Assembly (NCBI RefSeq): GCF_035013165.1
Contig: NZ_JAYGJQ010000001.1
Span: 1,736,001 to 1,800,000 of the forward strand
Origin: Bacteriovorax sp. PP10
GTDB lineage: Bacteria > Bdellovibrionota > Bacteriovoracia > Bacteriovoracales > Bacteriovoracaceae
DNA length: 64,000 nucleotides
Direction: 5' to 3'
Position 1 is the first letter of the stretch. Each line of letters begins with the position of its first letter. The position numbers and the translations under genes were made by a program. Under the pieces are notes generated by a model. It did not search any database. It saw only the letters and a list, made by a program, of their open reading frames with translations, and was not told the origin of the DNA. Below, piece by piece: positions 53,889-62,418 of the stretch.

Positions 53889-55189
53889 TGGAAAGCACGA
53901 TGGAAAAAAACACAGCAAACTACAAAGACTATTCTCTTCTAAGCTACCACCACATCCCGGAAGTTCATAAACTTGAAATTTTCGAGCGCGCCGGTGGATA
54001 CGAAATGATGAAGAAGTGTTTCGCTATGGAACCAGACGTAATTAAGGAAGAAGTAAAAGCTTCTGGATTACGCGGTCGTGGTGGAGCTGGTTTCCCAACT
54101 GGTGTTAAATGGGGATTCTTCTCTAAAGATAGAAACGCTCAAAAGTACTTACTATGTAATGCTGATGAGTCTGAGCCAGGAACTTTCAAAGATAGATACC
54201 TAGTTGAAAAGAACCCACACATCCTGATTGAAGGGATGATTATCTCTGCATGGGCACTGGGAACTCAAAAAGGTTACATCTACATTCGTGGAGAGTTCTA
54301 CCAACAAGCAATGATTTTAGAGCGTGCTTTAAAAGAAGCTTACGCAAAAGGATACTTAGGTAAAAACATCATGGGTAAAGGTTTCGACTTTGACCTATAT
54401 GTTCACAGAGGAGCTGGAGCATATATCTGTGGAGAAGAAACAGGAATGATTTCATCTCTGGAAGGTAAAAAAGGTCAGCCAAAACTAAAACCACCATTCC
54501 CTGCAATCAAAGGTTACAGAGGACTTCCAACGATGGTTAACAACGTTGAGTCTCTTGCTGCTGTTCCATGGATCATGAGATTCGGAGCTGCTGAATACAA
54601 GAAATGGGGAACAGAGAAATCTGCAGGTACAAAACTTTTCTCAATTTCTGGTGACGTTAATAAGCCGGGTGTAATTGAAGTGCCATTGGGAACTTCATTA
54701 AAAGACATTATCGAAATTCACTGCGGTGGAATGAGAAATGGAAATAAACTTAAGGCCGTTGTTCCAGGAGGATCTTCTTCTCCAGTTTTCAACCATGATC
54801 AATCATACGTTGTAAAAATGGACTATGAAGATGTCGCTGCAAACGGATCAATGCTTGGATCAGGAGCAATCGTTGTTCTTGATGAAACAAGAAACATTGG
54901 TGACCTAATGAAGTGGACACTTGAATTCTACCACCACGAATCTTGCGGACAATGTACTCCATGCCGCGAAGGAACTGGATGGCTTGAATCAGTATTCAAG
55001 AGAAGAGAATCAGGAAAAGCTCATAAATCAGATATCGACGTACTAGATAAAACTGCAGCTTCAATGAGAGGACAAACTATTTGTGCTCTAGCAGACGCAG
55101 CAGCAATGCCCGCTCAAGGTATGATCAAATTATTTAGATCAGAACTTGAAGAGTATGTAACGACAAACGTAACTACAGGTAAGAGATAG
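53888..55189 (+). CDS. nuoF: NADH dehydrogenase subunit F (NuoF)
   Basis: A 433-residue NADH/FMN-binding subunit. GLRGRGGAGFPTGVKW is the NADH/FMN glycine-rich loop, CNADESEPGTFKDR lines the FMN site, YICGEETGMISSLEG follows, and ESCGQCTPCREGTGW holds three ligands of cluster N3. It overlaps nuoE by one base and is 2 bases from nuoG. Confidence 0.95.
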   Translation: MESTMEKNTANYKDYSLLSYHHIPEVHKLEIFERAGGYEMMKKCFAMEPDVIKEEVKASGLRGRGGAGFPTGVKWGFFSKDRNAQKYLLCNADESEPGTFKDRYLVEKNPHILIEGMIISAWALGTQKGYIYIRGEFYQQAMILERALKEAYAKGYLGKNIMGKGFDFDLYVHRGAGAYICGEETGMISSLEGKKGQPKLKPPFPAIKGYRGLPTMVNNVESLAAVPWIMRFGAAEYKKWGTEKSAGTKLFSISGDVNKPGVIEVPLGTSLKDIIEIHCGGMRNGNKLKAVVPGGSSSPVFNHDQSYVVKMDYEDVAANGSMLGSGAIVVLDETRNIGDLMKWTLEFYHHESCGQCTPCREGTGWLESVFKRRESGKAHKSDIDVLDKTAASMRGQTICALADAAAMPAQGMIKLFRSELEEYVTTNVTTGKR

Positions 55190-55191
55190 TC

Positions 55192-56625
55192 ATGACTGAA
55201 AAAGTAAAAATCACATGGAACGGAAAACAAATTGAAGCTGTAAAAGGCTCAAACCTATTACAAGCTGCTCTTGATAACGGTCAAGAAGTGGCGCACTACT
55301 GCTACCACGCAGGTCTATCGATCGCGGGTGTTTGTCGTATGTGTATGGTTGAACAGGACGGTGTTCCTCGTTCATTCCCAGCATGTAATGCAACTTGTGG
55401 CGAAGGTATGGTTATCCGTAACGATACACCAAAAATCAAAGCTGCTGTTGAAGCGACTCTTCAATTCCACTTATTAAACCATCCGCTTGACTGTCCAGTT
55501 TGTGACCAGGCCGGAGAGTGTGGACTTCAAGATTACTACATGAAGCACGGTCAGTACGACTCTCAAATGATCGACAAAAAAGTTCATAAAGAGAAAGTTC
55601 AAGATATCGGTAAAAACGTTATGCTTGATGCTGAAAGATGTATTCTTTGTTCACGTTGTACTCGCTTCACAGAAGAAGTGACAAAAACAAATGAACTAGG
55701 AATCTTAAACAGAGGTGACCACGCGGAAATCACTGTTAACGAAAACCTAAAAAATGATTACGCTCAAAACCTTGTTGATATCTGCCCGGTTGGAGCTCTA
55801 ACTTCAAAAGACTTCCGTTTCAAACAACGTGTATGGTTCCTTGAAGAAGTGTTCACAACTTGTATCGGATGCGAAACAGGATGTTCGGTAAAAGTTTCTC
55901 AAAACAAAAACGGTTCTTACAGAGTAAAACCAGTATTTGATGAAGCAGTTAACGGTCACTGGATGTGTGATGATGGTCGCTCAATTTACAAACACGTTTC
56001 AAGTCCAACAAGACTTCAAAACGCGTCTGAAAACATGAACGGTCTATTCGTTCCAGCTGATGAATTAAAAATCGTTGAAATGGTTAAAGGTAAAAAGTCT
56101 AAGTTCATCTTATCGACTTCTTTAACAAACCAAGAATACGCAAGCTTCTTTGCATCTGTTAAAGGATCAAACTCAGAAGTGGCACTATACACACTTCCAT
56201 CAGTTGGACCTGAGTTCGATGGAATCCTAAGACGAGGGGACAAGAACGCTAACCTTCGTGGTGCTCAAGCGGCCTTCTCTGCAGCTGGATTTGATCACAC
56301 TCAAGCAGGCCTTGATAAAATTCTTAACAATGTTGGATCATCTGATGTTGTGTACGTTGTAGTTCCAGAAATTCTTTACAACGAAGATCACTTCAACACG
56401 CTTCTAAAGAAAATCGAAAAAGCTTCTACAAGAATCGCTTTAACTCCAGGTGAAACTCTTTCTTCAATGAAAGTTTTCAACTACCTGTTACCAGTTCCAA
56501 GCTTCCTTGAAAAAGAAGGCGACATCGTTAACTTCCAAGGAACAGCGAGAAAGTTAAACGCAGGTCTAAGCTACGGTGAAACAACAAAAGACATTAGCTA
56601 CTACGGAAAATGGGTGAACGTATGA
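55192..56625 (+). CDS. nuoG: Short NADH dehydrogenase subunit G (NuoG)
   Basis: A 477-residue NuoG, much shorter than the usual 680-900. The [2Fe-2S] domain (CYHAGLSIAGVCRMCMVE, CNATCG), HPLDCPVCDQAGECGLQDY and the double 4Fe-4S motif CILCSRCTRF...CPVGAL are intact. An additional CIGCETGCSVKV...WMCDDGR matches the N7-type cluster site. The molybdopterin-like C-terminal domain is cut to about 200 poorly conserved residues. This is a full frame with a normal stop, so it is a compact form rather than a broken gene. Confidence 0.93.
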   Translation: MTEKVKITWNGKQIEAVKGSNLLQAALDNGQEVAHYCYHAGLSIAGVCRMCMVEQDGVPRSFPACNATCGEGMVIRNDTPKIKAAVEATLQFHLLNHPLDCPVCDQAGECGLQDYYMKHGQYDSQMIDKKVHKEKVQDIGKNVMLDAERCILCSRCTRFTEEVTKTNELGILNRGDHAEITVNENLKNDYAQNLVDICPVGALTSKDFRFKQRVWFLEEVFTTCIGCETGCSVKVSQNKNGSYRVKPVFDEAVNGHWMCDDGRSIYKHVSSPTRLQNASENMNGLFVPADELKIVEMVKGKKSKFILSTSLTNQEYASFFASVKGSNSEVALYTLPSVGPEFDGILRRGDKNANLRGAQAAFSAAGFDHTQAGLDKILNNVGSSDVVYVVVPEILYNEDHFNTLLKKIEKASTRIALTPGETLSSMKVFNYLLPVPSFLEKEGDIVNFQGTARKLNAGLSYGETTKDISYYGKWVNV

Positions 56626-57146
56626 TTTTAAAAGCTGACCTATACAAACAACACGGTTTCTTAAAAGGTTTATACCTTGGTCTAAAGATCACGATGATCG
56701 GGATGCTTAAGAACATTTTTAAGCACGATCGTATGACTTTAAACTATCCAGAAGAGAAGTATTTCTACTCTGATAGATTCAAAGGTAAACACGTTCTAAC
56801 AGTAAAAGAAGACGGAACACTAAGATGTACATCTTGTATGCTTTGTTCAACATACTGTCCTGCTCAGTGTATCCACATTGTAGCGGCAGATGACTCGGAT
56901 AAAGAAGTAGAGAAGGCACCAGTATCTTTCGAGATTGAAATGCTTCGTTGTGTATTCTGTGGGTTCTGTGAAGAAGCTTGTCCTGTTGATGCTATCCGTT
57001 TGACTGGAGAGTATGAGCTTGCAGGACATGCTGAGCAGGAGTGGGTTGCGGATCATTATGAGCTAGCGTTTAGAAAGTCTCTGAACGGTGGGCGTGGGAT
57101 TGTGTCGACTGTTGATGATAAGGATAGATTGAAACTACGTTTATAG
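56622..57146 (+). CDS. nuoI: NADH dehydrogenase subunit I (NuoI)
   Basis: A 174-residue subunit with two 4Fe-4S ferredoxin motifs: CTSCMLCSTYCPAQCIHI (about 69-86) and CVFCGFCEEACPVDAIRL (about 110-127). They hold clusters N6a and N6b, linking NuoG to NuoB. The start at 56622 overlaps the nuoG stop by 4 bases (ATGA). The ATG at 56610 would give four more residues and is less likely. nuoH, usually between G and I, is absent; the terminator at 57176 ends the cluster. Confidence 0.93.
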   Translation: MILKADLYKQHGFLKGLYLGLKITMIGMLKNIFKHDRMTLNYPEEKYFYSDRFKGKHVLTVKEDGTLRCTSCMLCSTYCPAQCIHIVAADDSDKEVEKAPVSFEIEMLRCVFCGFCEEACPVDAIRLTGEYELAGHAEQEWVADHYELAFRKSLNGGRGIVSTVDDKDRLKLRL

Positions 57147-57175
57147 TAGGTTCTTGATCGTATATTTTTCTTCCA

Positions 57176-57210
57176 TAAAAAAAGGCTTCCTTAGGGAAGC
57201 CTTTTTTATT
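57176..57210. terminator. Bidirectional Rho-independent terminator after nuoI
   Basis: AAAGGCTTCC-TTAG-GGAAGCCTTT is flanked by A-rich and T-rich runs, so it can work in both directions, for the nuo operon and for the convergent lipoprotein gene at 57232. Confidence 0.92.
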
Positions 57211-57231
57211 TCAGTATTAAAGTTTAAAAGA

Positions 57232-57762
57232 TTATCTCTTTAGAAAAACACAACGACTCTGACGCCCTTTAAGATTCGACATTTTCGTAAGAACACCATT
57301 GCTCTCAAGAACTAATGTATTCGTAAACGCCATATTCGCCACTCTCACAACCGATCTCAACTGATTCGCTTCCTGAGTTACAACCACAGCACTATCTGGT
57401 GGAGGTGGGTTACGATCTGGATTCGGTGGATTTCTGTCGTTACCGTTAAGTCTCATTTCACCTCTATTAACGTTACAGAAGTCTTCTGGGTTTGAGTTGT
57501 TGCTTAACAATCTATATCCATTGCACAGACGCTCGATTCTAATGGCAGCTCCACAGTCGCTAGAGTCCATTCTTACGATGTCGTAGTTCCCTTCGAAGTT
57601 AACTAGGTTAGCAGGGGCCGGTGTATCAAGACCGTTCGTTCCTGTTGTCCCTGTAGTTCCAGTTCCTCCAGCAGCGCCAGATCCTGAGTTAACAGTATTT
57701 TGAGTTTTGCTTCCGCACGAGACGACAGCAAGAACGCTTAAAAGTAATAATAAATTTTTCAT
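57232..57762 (-). CDS. Small lipoprotein of unknown function
   Basis: A 176-residue lipoprotein (MKNLLLLLSVLAVVSCGSK; lipobox VVSC). A Gly/Thr-rich stretch (about 27-45) is a flexible linker. It leads to a small domain with paired cysteines (CGAAIRIERLCNGY, DFCNVNRG, CVFLKR) and a Pro/Asp/Asn-rich tract (DRNPPNPDRNPPPPD). No known family. AGGAG precedes the start. Confidence 0.7.
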   Translation of the reverse strand: MKNLLLLLSVLAVVSCGSKTQNTVNSGSGAAGGTGTTGTTGTNGLDTPAPANLVNFEGNYDIVRMDSSDCGAAIRIERLCNGYRLLSNNSNPEDFCNVNRGEMRLNGNDRNPPNPDRNPPPPDSAVVVTQEANQLRSVVRVANMAFTNTLVLESNGVLTKMSNLKGRQSRCVFLKR

Positions 57763-58351
57763 TGTGAACTCCTAATTATGTTCAATAGAAGTGCTTGGTA
57801 TCACCTCGAAGAATTTGATGCAAATTTGTTTTCACGATTAGGTGATATTTACATCTTCATTGGGAAATGTGAGTTTTTTGGTGTCGTAGTGACACTGAAA
57901 AAGATTAAATTTTTCGATAGCTTCTCTCTGTAGACAAAACTTCTTAGGCAGAATTTAGTTTTATGGAAAGTGATGATTACAAATTAAGGACTTAAAAGGA
58001 GCGGTGACTCAGTTGAAAGGATTTTTTTGTTAAAAAGCCAAGGTTTTAAGCAGTGGGCAGCATTTGTTTTCAGTAAAATAAGATAGATATGATTAATTAA
58101 CGGATTGTCGAGTGCTGACTCCAGTAGGCCATAAAGAATACATAAAAGGAGCGAGTCCATTGAGAATTATCCAGACCCGTATTAACCTCTATACAACACA
58201 AGAACAAACACTTTTTGAAATCGAGTAGGAGTTAAGAATGAAGCTTGTAGAAACAAATCTTCGCATTGATGCACTTTGAGTTCTGGCAAACTCAGTATCA
58301 AAACTGCAATAAGAGATATGTGGATAACAAGAAGGGAGTAGAGGGCCTAAC
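57763..58351. other. Large intergenic region with possible tiny ORFs
   Basis: A 589-base gap. AAAAGGAGCG occurs twice (near 57995 and 58144), both before TTG codons. The second precedes a 22-codon ORF (58160-58228). An ATG at 58238, preceded by TAGGAG, opens 13 codons to a TGA (58277-58279), after which the frame continues to 58312. A single DnaA-box-like TGTGGATAA lies near 58319. None of this is certain coding. Confidence 0.25.
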
Positions 58352-59611
58352 CTATTTGGCGAATAGTTTAGACCACTCTTCGAATCCTAAATTTTGAAAC
58401 GTAGTTTTATCCTTATTTCCCTTAAGAAAAAGGACGAACTCAGACTGAGCATTATCTCCCAGCGTAGTTAAGGCCATATCGTCTGGACGAAGGCTTACCT
58501 GGAAAAGAGTTTTAGTTTCATGCCACTTGATATCTCCATAGCTGAAAGCAATGAGTTCCGTACAAGTTAATTTATCAGCAGAGCGAGCGTCGAATTTGAA
58601 ATCGTATGTCTTATTAAGTTGTTCACTTAAATTAGAAAAAACATACTCAGCATTGTCGAGAATGTTTTTTACTCTCGTTACGGCCATCTCATCTAGATTG
58701 ATAAAAGAATCTAGAGACTGATAATTGATCCCTTGTTTTCTAATTTCAACAATATGCTTTCCAGCTTCAACCTGAGCTCTGAAGGGTTTAAAATACTCTT
58801 GATCCCAAACATTTAAAGCGATCAATTCTTCTTTTGTTCCCAGCCAAATTCCCACGTGTCCGAAGTGTCCAGGGATAGTGTAGTTAGAAAGAACGAAAGT
58901 TCTTTTTTCATACACAAGATCTAATGGTTTTAATTTTGAAAGTAATAAAGCTTTTACTTCTTTATTATCTTTCATGCGGCCTTCTCTCCAAGACAAGTGG
59001 TCAGAAATAAATCCCCACGCGCGAGCGATACCGGCAACAACCGAAGTAGTTCCTTTAATTCCATAGTCAGAAACAGCAATCGTAGAAGGAGATCCTTCGA
59101 TTGACTCAAATTGATCTTTTTCAGCTTGATCAATTTCTTCAGACTTTTCAATTTTTTCCTGAATGTACTTAATCAATTTTTTGTTCGTGTATCTGTCGTA
59201 ATAAGCTTTGAAGTCAGTCAATTTGTAGTCAGGGTGTTTTACAAATCCTAAAACTACACGGCGAAGAACTTTCGAAGAAAAAACAGTGTCTCCAATCTTG
59301 GAAAAATCATAAATTGCTACTGCTGTCGGCATGATCTTAGTAGGGCAATTTAGTACTTCATCGTCATACACATTGAATAAATTCTTTAAGCTTAAAAATC
59401 TCTTCGTTAATTTCTTTTGTAATTGAGTAATTTCATATGAGCTGATCTGGCCCGCGTGCTCATTGATTTGCCTGATATAAGTATCAGTCGTAGTGATTAA
59501 TTCTACGTGCTCAGCAAGAGTGGTTGTACACACATTCTCGTCAGCAGCATAAGAGTTGCTAAAACCAAGAACCGCCATAAATGTCATAAGTATTAAAGTT
59601 TTCATGGACAA
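58352..59611 (-). CDS. Exported YiiX/YebB-like (permuted NlpC/P60) hydrolase
   Basis: A 419-residue exported protein (signal peptide MSMKTLILMTFMAVLGFSNSYAA). The C-terminal half (about 225-400) carries LVYEKRTFVLSNYTIPGHFGHVGIWLG, with His, and KLTCTELIAFSYG, with the Cys nucleophile, as in YiiX/YebB-type permuted papain-like enzymes. The helical N-terminal part (about 30-190) is shared with the paralogue at 62396. Substrates for this group are thought to be peptidoglycan or lipid-linked amides. Nothing defines the target. The ribosome site is weak. Confidence 0.72.
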   Translation of the reverse strand: MSMKTLILMTFMAVLGFSNSYAADENVCTTTLAEHVELITTTDTYIRQINEHAGQISSYEITQLQKKLTKRFLSLKNLFNVYDDEVLNCPTKIMPTAVAIYDFSKIGDTVFSSKVLRRVVLGFVKHPDYKLTDFKAYYDRYTNKKLIKYIQEKIEKSEEIDQAEKDQFESIEGSPSTIAVSDYGIKGTTSVVAGIARAWGFISDHLSWREGRMKDNKEVKALLLSKLKPLDLVYEKRTFVLSNYTIPGHFGHVGIWLGTKEELIALNVWDQEYFKPFRAQVEAGKHIVEIRKQGINYQSLDSFINLDEMAVTRVKNILDNAEYVFSNLSEQLNKTYDFKFDARSADKLTCTELIAFSYGDIKWHETKTLFQVSLRPDDMALTTLGDNAQSEFVLFLKGNKDKTTFQNLGFEEWSKLFAK

Positions 59612-59704
59612 GACTATAGAATGAAAAAAAATTCTGATGTGAAATGTTGAAATTTTTTCAGGAAAAAAGTGACGACTAGTTAGACAGTCGGATTTTCGGA
59701 GGGT

Positions 59705-60340
59705 CTATTTGATTGAAACTGCGAGCATTTTTAGGTAGGTCTCCCGTGTAATTTCTACACCCCCCAAAGATTCAACCACCGGAGTTACCATCTGAGTGTC
59801 GAGCCAGCCGATGTCTTTTTGTTTAAGCTGGTACAAAAGAGCGATCAGCGCCACTTTAGAAGCGTTGTCGGCCGTATGGAACATAGACTCGCCTGAGTAG
59901 AAGCGGTTGATGCAAACGCCGTATACGCCGCCTACTAAGACGTCATCCAGATAGGTCTCAACTGAATAAGCGAAGCCATGTTTGTGGAGATTGATATAGC
60001 TGTCGATAATATCCTGTGTGATCCACGTGCCCTGATTTTCAGCGCGGGGGACCTTTGCACAATTCATGATGACGGCCTCGAAATTTGTATTGAATCTGAT
60101 TTCGTAAGGATTTTTTCTTAGAAACTTTCTTAGGCTTTTTGAAAGATGTAATTTATCGAAAGCGAGGATCCCACGCGGGTCCGGTGAAAACCATGCCAGC
60201 GGGTACTCTTCGGAAATCGGCCATGGAAAAATTCCACGAGAGTAGGCAAGTAAAAGGGATTCAAGTTCAAGATCTCCACCAAGGGCAAGAAGCCCGTGTT
60301 CATCAGCATGTTCTAGTGGTGGAAAATCCGCGATGGCCAT
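59705..60340 (-). CDS. aat: Leucyl/phenylalanyl-tRNA-protein transferase
   Basis: A 211-residue Aat. Family motifs: GLLALGGDLELESLLLAYSRGIFPW, LAWFSPDPRGIL, WITQDIIDSYINLHKHGFAYSVE and GVYGVCINRFYSGESMFH. The enzyme transfers Leu or Phe from tRNA to proteins with N-terminal Lys or Arg, marking them for ClpS/ClpAP. It starts 3 bases after the stop of the ureohydrolase gene, in a run of coupled minus-strand genes. Confidence 0.93.
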   Translation of the reverse strand: MAIADFPPLEHADEHGLLALGGDLELESLLLAYSRGIFPWPISEEYPLAWFSPDPRGILAFDKLHLSKSLRKFLRKNPYEIRFNTNFEAVIMNCAKVPRAENQGTWITQDIIDSYINLHKHGFAYSVETYLDDVLVGGVYGVCINRFYSGESMFHTADNASKVALIALLYQLKQKDIGWLDTQMVTPVVESLGGVEITRETYLKMLAVSIK

Positions 60341-60343
60341 GAC

Positions 60344-61471
60344 TTACTTACTTCCCATTGCCTGGATTAAAAATGTTGAAAGGCTGCTTGCCACCATCAA
60401 AGTTGTTTCCGGTTCGATTTGTTTAATCGCGGCCGATTTTACCTGTGGAGCAATCTCCACCATGTCCGCTCCAGAAATTCTGAAATTTTCAAATAGAGTT
60501 TGCATGATGAGCATTGGTTCGTGTGGGCTAAGGCCGCCTGTTTCAGGAGTTCCAGTGGCACCAGCATATTCCTGGTCAAGAACATCAATATCAAAACTGA
60601 TATAGATCTCTTCAACGTCTAATGCTTTTAACTCGGCAACAATTTGGTCAGCGACAGCGTTTGCTCCGCGATCGAAAACTTCCTGTGCCCAGATTTGCGT
60701 GTGGCCAAACTTTTTTTCCCAGTGGTCGCGCTCTTTTCCGCTCGCACGGATTCCGATTTGAACTAAATGTTTTGGGCTTTCCAGATAAGGGATCACTTGA
60801 GAAGTCCATGTTCCAAAACATAGATCAATTCCAAGACGCTCTTCCATTAAATCAGTGTGAGCATCAAAGTGAACTAACGCCACTTTTTTACCCTGAGCTT
60901 TTTTAGCTTCAAGATAAGCTCTGACCATTGGATAACTAACCGAGTGATCGCCACCAATCATGAAAATCGTTTTTGATGGGAACTGTTCGTGGAATCCTGT
61001 CGCGAAGTCATAAGCAATCGACAGTGGTGAAACTGGCAAATTGATATTTTCACTTTGGTATAAAGCTTTACGACATTTTTTAATGGTCTCTTCGTTTAAA
61101 TATTTATCGTGAAGCAGGTGAGGGATAACTCTAACGTCACCAACATCATAAGCATTCAATTCGTCTTTTGAGTTGATCAGTGTTTCACGAAGAAACAATG
61201 GTCCCCAGTTAGCTCCTCTTTGAATTCCACCACCAGCATCTGAAGCGATTCCGAAGATCACGCATTTTGATTGGGGTAGAGTTGTCGTTAGGCTTTGCTC
61301 CCATACTTCACGCACGCGCTTTTGTGCCACGGCATCAGCACCATACATTTTCTTTTGTAGGCTTTCTCTCTTGTCACTTGCCGTGTGAACAGTGAAGACA
61401 CCTTCACCAGCTGGTACCAGGTAGTGTTTTAGTTTTGAGATAAACTCGTTACGCGATTGTGATGTGCTCAT
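60344..61471 (-). CDS. Arginase/agmatinase-family ureohydrolase
   Basis: A 375-residue ureohydrolase. The Mn-binding motifs are complete: MIGGDHSVSYP, VHFDAHTDL and SFDIDVLDQEYAGATGTPETGG. The N-terminus has an extra segment of about 80 residues before the catalytic domain. Arginase, agmatinase and formiminoglutamase cannot be separated by these motifs. AGGAAT precedes the start, which overlaps the dehydrogenase stop by 4 bases. Confidence 0.88.
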   Translation of the reverse strand: MSTSQSRNEFISKLKHYLVPAGEGVFTVHTASDKRESLQKKMYGADAVAQKRVREVWEQSLTTTLPQSKCVIFGIASDAGGGIQRGANWGPLFLRETLINSKDELNAYDVGDVRVIPHLLHDKYLNEETIKKCRKALYQSENINLPVSPLSIAYDFATGFHEQFPSKTIFMIGGDHSVSYPMVRAYLEAKKAQGKKVALVHFDAHTDLMEERLGIDLCFGTWTSQVIPYLESPKHLVQIGIRASGKERDHWEKKFGHTQIWAQEVFDRGANAVADQIVAELKALDVEEIYISFDIDVLDQEYAGATGTPETGGLSPHEPMLIMQTLFENFRISGADMVEIAPQVKSAAIKQIEPETTLMVASSLSTFLIQAMGSK

Positions 61472-62418
61472 ATAATTCCTATTTCTGGTCTTAGTTTATT
61501 TTGCAGGATCATCTTCTGATACTTGTTATTGAAATCGAAACTTGTGAGTTCCAAAAAGTCGCTTACAACTTCAGTTTCAAAATCAATAGTGTGAAGATCG
61601 ATATTTTTGTAGACGCCTGCGATGTGAGAAGTCAGTTTAATGTTGGTTAAGTCGACGAAGTCAGTGAAGTTGTTTGGCTCTTTTTCAAAGACGTCCAGAA
61701 CAGCATAAGCTTCATCGTTTGCTTTTAAAAAATTCACCAGGTCATGGGTTTTAATCAATTCACCGCGAGCGGCATTGATGATTAAAGCAGTGTCCTTCAT
61801 AGCATTTAAAAAGTTCTTATCAATGATGTGACGGCTTTTAGAATTTAATCCACAAGCAAGAATCACAACATCAGAATTTTTATTATTTAATTGAGTCAGG
61901 TTTTCAAAAGGGTCGTAGACATTTAACTCTTTCACCATTGGAGCGAGAGTCGTATGCAGGATTTTTCCAATATGGCCGAAACCGATAATGGTAATTTTTA
62001 AATCAGAGATCAGTTTTCTAGGCCACTTACGTTCCACGTCCCATTTTGTATGAGTAGGGATGGAAGCGAAGTGAGAAAATAATGAGCTTAAAATGTATTG
62101 AGCAACGGCCTGAGCGCGGATGGTACTGCCAATCACGATCGGAGCTTTTGAGCCTTTAACGAAATCTACCGGAAAATTATCGTAACCAGAGTTCGGGTGA
62201 ATGATGAGTTTTAAATTATCAACTTGCTCACCACTTAATAAATCAAAGTTAGTGTGAGTGTTGGTGATTAAAATATCCGACAGGACTCCCGAATCACTCG
62301 GGAGCATGTCGATGTATTGATTTAATGATTCTTGTTCTAATTGATTAAAGGTCGGCGAAAAGTAAGGCGATGTACTCGTTCTTTTAGCTGTTAATCTAGA
62401 GGCCTGGTTGTTCTTCAT
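61468..62418 (-). CDS. D-2-hydroxyacid dehydrogenase family protein
   Basis: A 316-residue NAD-dependent dehydrogenase. The Rossmann loop is TIIGFGHIGKIL, followed by NVYDPF, INAARGELI with the conserved Arg, LDVFEKEP with the Glu, and SHIAGV with the catalytic His. ATG at 62418 is chosen; the longer frame to 62607 adds 63 very basic residues overlapping the neighbouring gene in another frame. It overlaps the upstream gene by 23 bases and is coupled to the ureohydrolase by ATGA. Confidence 0.85.
   Translation of the reverse strand: MKNNQASRLTAKRTSTSPYFSPTFNQLEQESLNQYIDMLPSDSGVLSDILITNTHTNFDLLSGEQVDNLKLIIHPNSGYDNFPVDFVKGSKAPIVIGSTIRAQAVAQYILSSLFSHFASIPTHTKWDVERKWPRKLISDLKITIIGFGHIGKILHTTLAPMVKELNVYDPFENLTQLNNKNSDVVILACGLNSKSRHIIDKNFLNAMKDTALIINAARGELIKTHDLVNFLKANDEAYAVLDVFEKEPNNFTDFVDLTNIKLTSHIAGVYKNIDLHTIDFETEVVSDFLELTSFDFNNKYQKMILQNKLRPEIGII

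Noticed and set aside
58319-58327. DnaA-box-like TGTGGATAA suggesting an origin
   Set aside because: Only one box and no AT-rich unwinding region or origin-linked genes nearby.
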